From positions 1,069,228-1,133,227 of the forward strand of contig NZ_CM011002.1 of NCBI RefSeq assembly GCF_000158095.2: DNA of 64,000 bases. Direction: 5' to 3'. This DNA comes from Roseibium alexandrii DFL-11. GTDB taxonomy: Bacteria > Pseudomonadota > Alphaproteobacteria > Rhizobiales > Stappiaceae. Shown piece after piece: positions 38,343-46,332 of the stretch (position 1 is its first letter; each line of letters opens with the position of its first letter). The position numbers and the translations under genes are program-made. The notes beneath the pieces were generated by a model. The model saw only the letters and a program-made list of their open reading frames with translations. It searched no databases and had not been told where the DNA came from.

Positions 38343-38789
38343 TCATTTGAGCCGGGCATCTTTCAATGCCTCGAGCATCAATTCGGCTTCCTTGTCCGGA
38401 TCGCCGCCAGAATCGGGAATCTCAACATAGGACACGTTCACCGAATTGTCGGGCGAGGCCAGAACAACAGTGAAATAGATCCAGACACCTTTGTTGAGGA
38501 ATTCCAGGTCCAGCCTTATTCGTGGCAGGCTATCCCAATCGAGTTCAGCCTGTCCGCCCATGGAATACCGTAGCGTATCTTCCTTGAAGAACAGTTCGGC
38601 AGAGGTCTTTACAAGGTCGGCGATGTTGGCGTGCTGTTCGAGCCGGATGTAAGCGGCAAAATCCAGAACATCGACGAGCTTCAAGTCTTCTATGAAACCG
38701 GTCAAGGCCTCGGCAATTGCCGCCTGGCGCTTGCGGGTTTTATCATCCGCTTCAGGTTCCATTGCGGCAGCCTCACGCAGCTTACTCAT
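38343..38789 (-). CDS. Hypothetical protein, last gene of the motA-flhB operon
   Basis: 148 aa. GGAGGG stands before the ATG at 38789. I do not recognise a family. The protein is acidic, has no signal peptide or membrane segment and looks globular: an N-terminal helical part (RKRQAAIAEALTGFIEDLKL) then alternating strands (IRLDLEFLNKGVWIYFTVVLA, VNVSYVEI). It starts 24 bases after flhB on the same strand, so it is read with the flagellar genes and could be a chaperone or regulator, but this is only context. Confidence 0.75.
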   Translation of the reverse strand: MSKLREAAAMEPEADDKTRKRQAAIAEALTGFIEDLKLVDVLDFAAYIRLEQHANIADLVKTSAELFFKEDTLRYSMGGQAELDWDSLPRIRLDLEFLNKGVWIYFTVVLASPDNSVNVSYVEIPDSGGDPDKEAELMLEALKDARLK

Positions 38790-38813
38790 CCAAACCCTCC
38801 ATTATTCATTGTT

Positions 38814-39890
38814 TTATACAGCGGTCTTGGATTTGCGTGAATAAACGAAACAGATGATTTCAGCAACAGCGCGATAGAATTCAGGCGGTATCATCCGCTC
38901 CACTTCTGTCGCCGCGTAAAGTGAGCGCGCCAACTGCCGGTCCTCGATCACCGGGATGTCGTTGGTTTCTGCGATTTCCCTGATTTTTAATGCAATCAGG
39001 TCCTGTCCCTTTGCCACAACGACCGGCGCCGGATTTTTCTCACCGTCATACCGCAACGCAACCGCGAAGTGTGTCGGGTTCGCGACCACCAGGGTTGCCT
39101 GGGGAACCGCCGACATCATGCGGTTACGGGCGCGGTCGCGTGCAAGCGATCTCTGCCGCGCTTTGACGATCGGATCGCCCTCCATCTGTTTGTGCTCGTC
39201 TTTGACTTCCTGCTTGGTCATCCGCAGGTTCTTGCGCCAGTGAGAACGCGACCAGAGGATGTCGACGGTCACGAGAAGGATTGTGACAATGCAGACACCG
39301 GAGATCAGCCGCAGGGATATCTGCAGTATCATCTCGGGGAGGGCACTTGGATCGGTGAACATGGCGTTGATCAGATCCGATTCATGAGCGCGGAACTGAG
39401 CATACACGATTGCGCTGACCGTGCTGAATTTGAAAACAGCCTTGAGGAATTCGACAAAGCCCTGGGCTCCAAAAATCCGCGACCAGCCCTTTTTGAGCGA
39501 TAGCTTGCTGAGTTCTGGTTTGATCCGGTTTGGAACGATGCTGGGTTTGTTCTGAAGGAAAGCGGATGCAAGGCCGGACACCGACAAAATGGCGATGATC
39601 GGCGCAAGGAACAGCCCAACCTTGATGGACAGGCTGTGGGACAGCATGAGTGCGTCTGCGCTGTTACCAAGGTCCAATCCTCCCGATACGTCCAGGAGGT
39701 GCGCCATGTCTGAAACAAGCTGGCGCACCCCAGATGTTATTGCGAAACCGCCGATCAACAAGGCACCGATCAACATTGCAAGAACAGGAGCTTCCTTGGA
39801 GACCGGCGTGTTGCCCTTCTCAATTGCGTCCTGGATCTTTTTCTCGGTCGGTTCCTCTGTTTTTGAGTCCTTATCCGCTTCTTCCGACAT
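38814..39890 (-). CDS. flhB: Flagellar export gatekeeper FlhB
   Basis: 358 aa. Membrane component of the flagellar type III export apparatus that switches from rod/hook to filament substrates. N-terminal EEPTEKKIQDAIEKGN, four predicted membrane helices, and the cytoplasmic domain with the autocleavage site NPTH in VVANPTHFAVALRY, followed by IPVIEDRQLARSLY. Intact and of usual length. It lies between fliG and the hypothetical gene in a minus-strand operon. Confidence 0.96.
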   Translation of the reverse strand: MSEEADKDSKTEEPTEKKIQDAIEKGNTPVSKEAPVLAMLIGALLIGGFAITSGVRQLVSDMAHLLDVSGGLDLGNSADALMLSHSLSIKVGLFLAPIIAILSVSGLASAFLQNKPSIVPNRIKPELSKLSLKKGWSRIFGAQGFVEFLKAVFKFSTVSAIVYAQFRAHESDLINAMFTDPSALPEMILQISLRLISGVCIVTILLVTVDILWSRSHWRKNLRMTKQEVKDEHKQMEGDPIVKARQRSLARDRARNRMMSAVPQATLVVANPTHFAVALRYDGEKNPAPVVVAKGQDLIALKIREIAETNDIPVIEDRQLARSLYAATEVERMIPPEFYRAVAEIICFVYSRKSKTAV

Positions 39891-39945
39891 CGCCCTGCAG
39901 TCTCCTTAGAAACGCAGGCCGCCGTTGGGCCGGAACAAGTGATCC

Positions 39946-41007
39946 TTATGCAAAGTAAGCCCCTTCATCCTGTTTCGGATTAAGCTCGATTTCGCCGCGT
40001 CCCGCCATTTCCAGTGCGAGGTTCGTGATCGAGCTGCGGGCTTCCAGCACGTCGCGCTGTGCTGCCGGTTCGCCAGCTGCCAGTTCGTGTTCGGCAATTC
40101 TGCGGGCACGGGACGTCATGGACGAGAGGACCACTTCTCTGAATTCTGCCGATGTTCCCTTCAATGCCAGGACAATCCGGTCTGCTGGGATCTGATCGAA
40201 GATCGCCATCCGAGTACGTGCATTGAGGTTGCTGATGTCGTCGAAGGTGAACAGGAGACCCTTCAGGAGTTCTGCCGTTTTCGGCCTGATCTCGTTGAGG
40301 TTTTCCAGCGCATCTTCCATGTGATCCCGTTCCATCTTGTTCAAGATGTCAGCCATGCGCGCATGGGAGTCTGCTTCCAGTGTCCCGGACAGGTTGAGCA
40401 TGAAGTCCTCATGCATTGTCTTTTCCACGTCGCGCATGATTTCCGGGACCACCGCCTTGATCGACAACATCCGCCGCACCAGCTGATTGCGCATGTCGGC
40501 CCGGATGTGGCCGAGAACCTTTGCGGCTGCGCTTGGCTTGATTTTCGTTAGGATCAAGGCCGCCGTTTGCGGGTGCTCTTTCAACAGGTAGTTGGCAAAC
40601 ACGGTTTCCGACACGGTCGTTAGCCGGTCCCAGATCGAGCGGTTTGAATTGCCGTGGACGTCCGACATGATGTCCGCGAGCTGTTCGTCTGGCAGAACGC
40701 CTTCCAGCATCTTTTCCACTTCGTTGGCAGACCCGAACAAGGTGGTGCCGTTGGAAAACTGGTCGATGAACTCTTCGGCAAGCTTGTCCAGTTCCGCAGA
40801 AGCGACCGTTCCCAGCTGGGCCGCGCTTACAGTGATCATCCTGATCTCTTCCTGATCAAAATGGCGCAGCAGTTTTTGGGAGCTGGTCCGTCCAAGCGAT
40901 AGAAGCAGGGCGGCGACACGCTGCACCCCATTCAAACGCCGGATCGGTGGAGCCGGTGGCTTGGGGACGGCGGCAGGTGCCGGGGCAGCTTTGGCTTGGC
41001 TTGTCAT
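39946..41007 (-). CDS. fliG: Flagellar motor switch protein FliG
   Basis: 353 aa. Rotor protein that interacts with the stator to produce torque. An N-terminal Ala/Pro-rich stretch (about 25 residues) precedes LNGVQRVAALLLSLGRTSSQKLLRHFD. The middle EHPQTAALILTKIKPSAAAKVL and the C-terminal charged torque helix region (DRIVLALKGTSAEFREVVLS, MTSRARRIAEHEL) are clear. The tail is longer than in E. coli. Located between fliN and flhB. Confidence 0.94.
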   Translation of the reverse strand: MTSQAKAAPAPAAVPKPPAPPIRRLNGVQRVAALLLSLGRTSSQKLLRHFDQEEIRMITVSAAQLGTVASAELDKLAEEFIDQFSNGTTLFGSANEVEKMLEGVLPDEQLADIMSDVHGNSNRSIWDRLTTVSETVFANYLLKEHPQTAALILTKIKPSAAAKVLGHIRADMRNQLVRRMLSIKAVVPEIMRDVEKTMHEDFMLNLSGTLEADSHARMADILNKMERDHMEDALENLNEIRPKTAELLKGLLFTFDDISNLNARTRMAIFDQIPADRIVLALKGTSAEFREVVLSSMTSRARRIAEHELAAGEPAAQRDVLEARSSITNLALEMAGRGEIELNPKQDEGAYFA

Positions 41008-41076
41008 TCTCGCGTGTTCCTCAAAAGGAGCATGGCAATCAAAGGGTTCGGAAAATCTGGCGTCCGGCTGGTTGGT

Positions 41077-41469
41077 TTAGATTTCCAGCGGGCTTGTTTG
41101 TGAGCTGATGATCTCTGTCAGGGACACACCGAAACGGGAGTTGTCGTCTTCCACAACAACCACTTCACCGCGGGCGATGACACGCCCATTGACAACAATA
41201 TCGATCGGCTCACCAACACGGTGGTTGAGAGGGATAACAGCGCCGCGGCCAAGCTTCAAAAGATTGGATACCAGCATGGTTGCAGAGCCCAAAACCACCT
41301 GAATATTGACCGGAATGCCGAGGATCGTGTCGAGGTTGCGATCATCGCCCATGGTGTCGCCGGCATTTTTCTTGTCTGGCGCTTCAACCCTGGCGAAATT
41401 CGCCGCATCGGCCGTTTTGATGGTTGCACCGGTTTCTACATCAACGTTTTCAACAATTTTGTCGGACAT
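41077..41469 (-). CDS. fliN: Flagellar motor switch protein FliN
   Basis: 130 aa. C-ring protein that binds CheY-P together with FliM. A 45-residue variable N-terminus precedes the SpoA/FliN domain: ILGIPVNIQVVLGSATM, LLKLGRGAVIPLNHRVGEP, IDIVVNGRVIARGEVVVVED and FGVSLTEII. Its ATG shares one base with the TAA of the upstream DUF6468 gene, so translation is coupled. Confidence 0.95.
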   Translation of the reverse strand: MSDKIVENVDVETGATIKTADAANFARVEAPDKKNAGDTMGDDRNLDTILGIPVNIQVVLGSATMLVSNLLKLGRGAVIPLNHRVGEPIDIVVNGRVIARGEVVVVEDDNSRFGVSLTEIISSQTSPLEI

Positions 41470-42032
41470 TAAAACGTATCCTTTTGGTTCATAGAGACAG
41501 AGCGGAAGGGGCTTCCGAGCGTGTTATCGATTTTGTGCACACGGGCCGGAGCCTTTGGACCGCTGGTTCCACGGTGAATAACCGGTCCATCTTGCGGGGA
41601 GCTTGCCACAGCTGAAACAGGGCTTGGCTGCGCCGCAGTTTCATCATTGAACAAATCGAGATCTTCACGAACAGGCGTAAAGCGGTTTGCCTTTTGCAGA
41701 AGGGCATGAGAGCTAGAGAGTTCCTTGAGTTCGGCTTTCAGAACTGATTGCTGACGTTTTGCCTCGCGTGTGAGGGCGTCAATTTCTGCAATCAACTCCC
41801 GGGCATCATCCATACGATTGCCCAGCGCATTGAGGATCTGAGCGCCTTTGACATTGATCTCCTGGATGGAGACTTCAATCCCGTCCAGTGCCAGTGCAGT
41901 CTGGTCGAAAATGCGCTGGTAATCTTCGTGATAGGACCCCAAGCGGCGCAGATCCTTGTGCATTTGCAACATTCGGATAGTGGTTACGACCAATGCCAGA
42001 AGCAGCACGCCGTCAACGATTGCGGAGATCAT
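41469..42032 (-). CDS. DUF6468-like flagellar-cluster membrane protein
   Basis: 187 aa from the ATG at 42032, which lies inside the 3' end of fliM (20-base overlap). One N-terminal membrane helix (MISAIVDGVLLLALVVTTIRM), then a long coiled coil (about 25-110, with GNRMDDARELIAEIDALTREA) and a Pro/Ser-rich tail. This arrangement matches a protein found between fliM and fliN in alphaproteobacterial flagellar clusters (DUF6468, from memory). Its job is not known to me; a single-spanning coiled-coil protein could touch the C-ring. Coupled both to fliM and to fliN. Confidence 0.75.
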   Translation of the reverse strand: MISAIVDGVLLLALVVTTIRMLQMHKDLRRLGSYHEDYQRIFDQTALALDGIEVSIQEINVKGAQILNALGNRMDDARELIAEIDALTREAKRQQSVLKAELKELSSSHALLQKANRFTPVREDLDLFNDETAAQPSPVSAVASSPQDGPVIHRGTSGPKAPARVHKIDNTLGSPFRSVSMNQKDTF

Positions 42033-42972
42033 CGAAAAGATCCTTTTCTTCCTCGTGGATGAGTTCTTCAATCTGCAGGGTGTAGGATCCGTCCAGCTGT
42101 CCAAGCTGGCAGGTAAATATCGGTTGGTCGTTGCAAGCCAGGGTGACCGGCGACCGCGCTGTTGCCTGAAGCTCAATCACTTGGCCGACCTTCAGGTTCG
42201 ACAACTCACCGAGGTGCATCTCGCGTTCTTCCAGGATCGCTTCCAGCTTGACTTCCGTCCGCTGGATTTCATTGTGGAAGTGCTGCGTCCATTGTTTGTC
42301 GCGGCCGGACATTTCGCCGGACAACACCTGGGACAGGGCCTGACGCAACGGATTGAGTGTCGCGTGCGGCAGAACGACGAAAACTTCACCACCACGGCCG
42401 ATGGCCTGCTGGAGCAGGCGCCCAACGACCGCCGGGTTGTTGCTCCGGCCGACAACCGCAAAATCCATACGGCTTTCGATTCTCTCAATCTTGAGGGTCG
42501 TCTCCGCAATTGGCGCGAAAGATTCTGCAAGTGATTTGGCGGCTATTTCAAAAATCGTCCGGGCAATCCGTGTTTCGATATTTGAGAACGGCCGTTCCTC
42601 ATCAATCGGCGGCTCGGTGCCATCTGCCCCAAACAGAACGTCGACGAGCGTGAAAATGAAATCGCGGTCGAAGCCGACGAGCACGCGAGCATCCCATTCC
42701 GGAGAGTAGAGAACGGCAACAAGCGCATTGGATTCAAATTCATCGAGGACATCACCAATACGGTTGTTTTCCACGTAGCTGACCGAGATGTAGGACGGTG
42801 AGGGCGACTTCTGCCGCATTACGTCGGCCATCAAGCGCGCCATCCGGTCAAACACCACCGGCAGCATAGGCAATCGGTCAACGGAAATGCCGGCGGCGTC
42901 CAGCAGGCGGTCCGTGATCATCGCCCGTTCTGAGTTGGAGGTAGATTGCGTGTCTGTTGCTGCATCGAGCAT
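42013..42972 (-). CDS. fliM: Flagellar motor switch protein FliM
   Basis: 319 aa. C-ring protein. The middle CheC-like domain (about 45-220: FDRMARLMADVMRQKSPSPS, RVLVGFDRDFIFTLVDVLFG) and the C-terminal SpoA/FliN domain (about 245-310: EAILEEREMHLGELSNLKVG, GQLDGSYTLQIEEL) are both visible. The N-terminal CheY-binding segment is not clearly recognisable, which is common in rhizobial FliM. Starts three bases after motA and overlaps the next gene. Confidence 0.93.
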   Translation of the reverse strand: MLDAATDTQSTSNSERAMITDRLLDAAGISVDRLPMLPVVFDRMARLMADVMRQKSPSPSYISVSYVENNRIGDVLDEFESNALVAVLYSPEWDARVLVGFDRDFIFTLVDVLFGADGTEPPIDEERPFSNIETRIARTIFEIAAKSLAESFAPIAETTLKIERIESRMDFAVVGRSNNPAVVGRLLQQAIGRGGEVFVVLPHATLNPLRQALSQVLSGEMSGRDKQWTQHFHNEIQRTEVKLEAILEEREMHLGELSNLKVGQVIELQATARSPVTLACNDQPIFTCQLGQLDGSYTLQIEELIHEEEKDLFDDLRNR

Positions 42973-42975
42973 GGT

Positions 42976-43869
42976 TTATGCGGCTCCCTGGAGATCGGCC
43001 GTGCTGGTTTCTGCTCCGCCGGCTCTCATGGTTTCGTTCTCGACTTCGTCGATGGTTGGCCGGTCGTATCCGGAGATGGTCTTGCGGCCATGCTCGAGTG
43101 CGATTTGCGGGTCAGCACCGTTCATGAAGGCAAGCAGGGTTTGCTTGACAACGATGTAATTGCGCAGCCGCGTTTCCCGGACCGATTTGATCTTTGCTGC
43201 CAGGGGGCCAAACAAGGAGTAGGAGAACAGGATCCCGATGAACGTTCCCACAAGGGCTGCCCCGATCAGGCTGCCGAGCAGCTGCGGCGACTGGTCGATT
43301 GCGCCCATTGCCTTGATCACGCCGAGGACCGCAGCAATGATCCCGATCGCCGGCAGGGCATCGGCCACGCTGCTCATTGCATGATAAGGCTTCATCTGAT
43401 CCCGGTGGATGGTCTGGATTTCCTCATCGACCAGGGCTTCGATTTCATGCGCTCGGGCGTTTCCGACAATGATCAGGCGGAAATAGTCGCAAATGAACGT
43501 CGTCATGTTGGCGTCGCGCAGGACCGACGGATATTTCTGGAAAATCGGGGATGTGCTTGGGTCTTCGATGTGCGGTTCAACAGCATTGCGGCCTTTCGCA
43601 CGCAATTCTCGCATCAGTCCATAGAGCAGAGCCAGCACATCCAAGTAATCACGTTTGGACGGTACCGCATTCCGCAACGCGTCGGAAACGGCAACAGTCG
43701 TCCCGAGTATGACTTTCACTGGATTGGCAACGATGAATGCGCCAATTGCAACGCCGAGAATGATCACCAGTTCCCAAGGTTGCCAAAGAACGAGGACCTT
43801 TCCGCCCATGGCGGCGAAACCGCCAATCAGGGATGCCGCGCCGATTATCAGGCCGATAATAATAGTCAC
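42976..43869 (-). CDS. motA: Flagellar stator protein MotA
   Basis: 297 aa with a GTG start at 43869, supported by TAGGAG eight bases upstream. MotA with MotB forms the proton-driven stator. Four membrane helices are visible ([34 protein letters not shown], then [14 protein letters not shown] and [19 protein letters not shown]). The cytoplasmic loop carries conserved Arg and Glu residues, and the Pro region [14 protein letters not shown] is canonical. motB is not in this window. First gene of the minus-strand operon, divergent from the DUF1217 gene. Confidence 0.95.
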   Translation of the reverse strand: MTIIIGLIIGAASLIGGFAAMGGKVLVLWQPWELVIILGVAIGAFIVANPVKVILGTTVAVSDALRNAVPSKRDYLDVLALLYGLMRELRAKGRNAVEPHIEDPSTSPIFQKYPSVLRDANMTTFICDYFRLIIVGNARAHEIEALVDEEIQTIHRDQMKPYHAMSSVADALPAIGIIAAVLGVIKAMGAIDQSPQLLGSLIGAALVGTFIGILFSYSLFGPLAAKIKSVRETRLRNYIVVKQTLLAFMNGADPQIALEHGRKTISGYDRPTIDEVENETMRAGGAETSTADLQGAA

Positions 43870-43935
43870 CAAACAGCTCCTATCGGGTGAGGTTTTACTG
43901 TGCTGGTGAAAAGCTAGGGGACGAGACTTGTCCGA

Positions 43936-43978
43936 AGCTGACCGAACGGCCGGTTGCACCGGTGTGGCCCAGTCAGCT
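43936..43978. repeat. Inverted repeat between divergent flagellar operons
   Basis: AGCTGAC (43936-43942) pairs with GTCAGCT (43972-43978), and inside it CCGGT (43950-43954) with ACCGG (43958-43962). It lies in the 169-base divergent region between motA and the DUF1217 gene, so it may bind a regulator of both operons. Palindromic form is directly visible; the role is inference. Confidence 0.5.
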
Positions 43979-44038
43979 TGGCGTAAGCTCCGGGCGCGAA
44001 TGTGTTTTCAAGACACTTACCGCTTAAAGGGCGCGGAC

Positions 44039-44830
44039 ATGATCAATACGCTTACTCAAGTTCAGATTGTCAGAAACAACATGGATCGGTCGCTGGCCAC
44101 TGTCGCCGCAGATCCGGTGGTGGACCGACAAACCGAATATTACCGCGAGAATATCCGCAACATTAAGTCTGTAGACGACTTCATGGCGGATGATCGTATT
44201 TACCGGTATGCAATGACCGCCATGGGGCTTGAAGACATGATTTATGCGAAAGCGTTCATGCGCAAAGTTCTTACAGAGGGCACAGCAAGCCGCGCGGCTT
44301 TCGCCAATCAATTGGCGGATTCAAAGTACCGAAATTTCGCAGAGACATTTAATTTTGCGAACTACGGAGAGACCGCAACTTCCTTCAGCCGTACACAAGA
44401 GGGCATAGTAGATAAGTTTCATCGGCAAACCCTCGAGGTCAAAGAGGGTGCTCAGAACGATGGCGTGCGCCTTGCCTTATATTTCGAACGCAAAGCGTCC
44501 GAAATAACAGGCCCGTTCGATATTCTGGCAGATCGGGCGCTCGCTGAAACAGTCCGTACAGCGCTCGGGTTACCCGATGCTTTTGCTTTGACAGACATAG
44601 ACAAGCAAGCCGAGTATTTTGACAAACATCTGGACTACGAAAAACTAAGCAGTGACCCGGAGTACCTTTCCAAGTTTTTGGAGAGATTTTCCGCGATGTA
44701 TGACTTGAGTAACGGTGCTCAAACGGCAGCTGCCCCAACGCTGGCTGTATTCGGTCCGGGTCCCGGAATCGTTCCATTTGGTGAAGGCCTTTTGTCCAGC
44801 ATTCAGAACTTTAAACTCGGAGGCAGTTGA
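44039..44830 (+). CDS. DUF1217 flagellar-cluster protein
   Basis: 263 aa from the ATG at 44039, with AAAGGG seven bases upstream. Belongs to DUF1217, a family tied to flagellar genes in Hyphomicrobiales and Rhodobacterales. Recognised by TEYYRENIRNIKSVDDFMAD, YRYAMTAMGLEDMIYAKAF and DSKYRNFAETFNFANYG. Helical, no signal peptide. The family's precise role is not established; an export or assembly function is inferred from its constant position before flgF. Four bases separate it from flgF. Confidence 0.9.
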   Translation: MINTLTQVQIVRNNMDRSLATVAADPVVDRQTEYYRENIRNIKSVDDFMADDRIYRYAMTAMGLEDMIYAKAFMRKVLTEGTASRAAFANQLADSKYRNFAETFNFANYGETATSFSRTQEGIVDKFHRQTLEVKEGAQNDGVRLALYFERKASEITGPFDILADRALAETVRTALGLPDAFALTDIDKQAEYFDKHLDYEKLSSDPEYLSKFLERFSAMYDLSNGAQTAAAPTLAVFGPGPGIVPFGEGLLSSIQNFKLGGS

Positions 44831-44833
44831 GCC

Positions 44834-45565
44834 ATGCAGTCAGCCCTTTATGTCGCGTTGTCCGCTCAAGTCGCTCTTTCCAACCGGCTGGAAACAGTCT
44901 CTCGGAACGTTGCGAATATGAACACTGCGGGTTACCGCGCTGACGAGATCAATTTCGCTGAAATGGTGTCCAAAGCAGGCCCCGATAAAGTCAGCTTTTC
45001 AAGTGGTGGCGAGAACTACATCTCGCGTCAGAACGGCAGCCTGAACAAAACCGACAATCCTCTGGATTTGGCAATAGAAGGAGAAGCCTGGTTCGCCATT
45101 CGGGATGCAAATGGCGGACTTTCCTATACACGCGATGGCCGCTTGCACATCTCTGATGACGGAACCTTGAAGACTGTGACCGGGCAGGTGGTCGTTGGTG
45201 CCGGCGGGCAACCGATCCAGCTTAATCCGGACGGAGGAACACCTCTTATCACGCAAAACGGGGACATCATACAAGGCGATGAAGACATCGTCGGCCAGAT
45301 TGGTCTCTTCCTGATCCCGAATGATGCCAAACTGACCCGAAAGGAAAACTCTGCAGTTGTTCCGGACCGGGCCGTAATTCCTGTACAGGTCTTCGACCAG
45401 CATGGGATCCGTCAGGGCTATGTGGAAGGGGCGAACATAAATCCCGTCCGCGAGATGACCAAGATGATCATGATCTCCCGCGCCTTTGAAAGCGCCACGA
45501 AAATGATCGACATGGGCAGTGAAAGCCAAAAGACGGCCATCCGCGAATTGGGCAAGACATCATGA
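44834..45565 (+). CDS. flgF: Flagellar basal-body rod protein FlgF
   Basis: 243 aa. Proximal rod subunit, exported by the flagellar type III system. Starts with the rod-protein motif (ALSAQVALSNRLETVSRNVA, NMNTAGYRADEINFAEM) and ends with EMTKMIMISRAFESATKMID, the helix pair that packs the rod. Middle: SYTRDGRLHISDDGTLKTVTG. Length and lack of the FlgG-type insertion favour FlgF. Overlaps the next gene by four bases (ATGA). Confidence 0.94.
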   Translation: MQSALYVALSAQVALSNRLETVSRNVANMNTAGYRADEINFAEMVSKAGPDKVSFSSGGENYISRQNGSLNKTDNPLDLAIEGEAWFAIRDANGGLSYTRDGRLHISDDGTLKTVTGQVVVGAGGQPIQLNPDGGTPLITQNGDIIQGDEDIVGQIGLFLIPNDAKLTRKENSAVVPDRAVIPVQVFDQHGIRQGYVEGANINPVREMTKMIMISRAFESATKMIDMGSESQKTAIRELGKTS

Positions 45566-46332
45566 GTGCGGTCGTTGGCATAAGCTCGCCCTCTGAGGAT
45601 CCATCCCCACGTCATGTGTTGCTGAAAGCGGTGGAGGCAACACAAAAAGCAACGGACGCAACCGCGCCGGCAAAGGCGGGGTTCGGGTTTTCCGATTTTG
45701 TTGATGTGATCAATCCGCTGCAGCACATCCCAGGTGTTTCTGACGTCTACCGCGCGTTGACGAACGATCAGATTTCCGAAGACGCGCGTCACGCCGGACG
45801 CACATTGTATGGAGCTGCATTGGGCGGTCCGGTCGGCATCGGTTTGATGATGGCCTATGATGCGATGACAACACCTGGATCTAGCGGCACTGCGCTGGAC
45901 ACTTTGGATCCTGAAGTTGCATCGGTTGAGACACCTCGAACAATCAACCCCGCCGACACATCTAGTAGGGATGGCGTTGATAGCGGCGTCGAAACAATGG
46001 TATCCGGGCCGCCCCCAATCCTCGGCGAAACAGTTGCGAGTGCCGGTGAGCGAACATTGGGAACACCGTTTAATTTGCTGCAATTCGGCGAGTTAACAGC
46101 GGACGCAGTTCCTGCGCCGAAGCCGGACAATAACAGTTCCGCTGAACGCGTACCCGAACCGGGCAGGGTATCAGCAGGTGTCGCACCGGGGGGAGCCGAC
46201 CAGACCGATACCAAGACTGTTGTGCCAAGCAGCGACGATTTGGGCAGGCTCGCAGAGCATGACTCCAACCACCTTTCCCTGGATGTCTTGAAAGCCCTAC
46301 AGGAGCGTCATGCCAAGCTCTCAGCATCTTAA
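45562..46332 (+). CDS. Hypothetical protein between flgF and fliI
   Basis: 256 aa. Two parts. Residues about 40-105 hold a conserved block, FVDVINPLQHIPGVSDVYRA followed by LTNDQISEDARHAGRTLYGA and a glycine-rich GGPVGIGL; similar blocks occur in other alphaproteobacterial proteins of unknown role. The rest is low-complexity, rich in Pro, Ser, Thr and Asp, and likely disordered. The C-terminal HLSLDVLKALQERHAKL forms a helix. It overlaps flgF by four bases and fliI by 23, so it is cotranslated with flagellar genes. An export-related adaptor is possible; no function can be stated. Confidence 0.8.
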   Translation: MSAVVGISSPSEDPSPRHVLLKAVEATQKATDATAPAKAGFGFSDFVDVINPLQHIPGVSDVYRALTNDQISEDARHAGRTLYGAALGGPVGIGLMMAYDAMTTPGSSGTALDTLDPEVASVETPRTINPADTSSRDGVDSGVETMVSGPPPILGETVASAGERTLGTPFNLLQFGELTADAVPAPKPDNNSSAERVPEPGRVSAGVAPGGADQTDTKTVVPSSDDLGRLAEHDSNHLSLDVLKALQERHAKLSAS

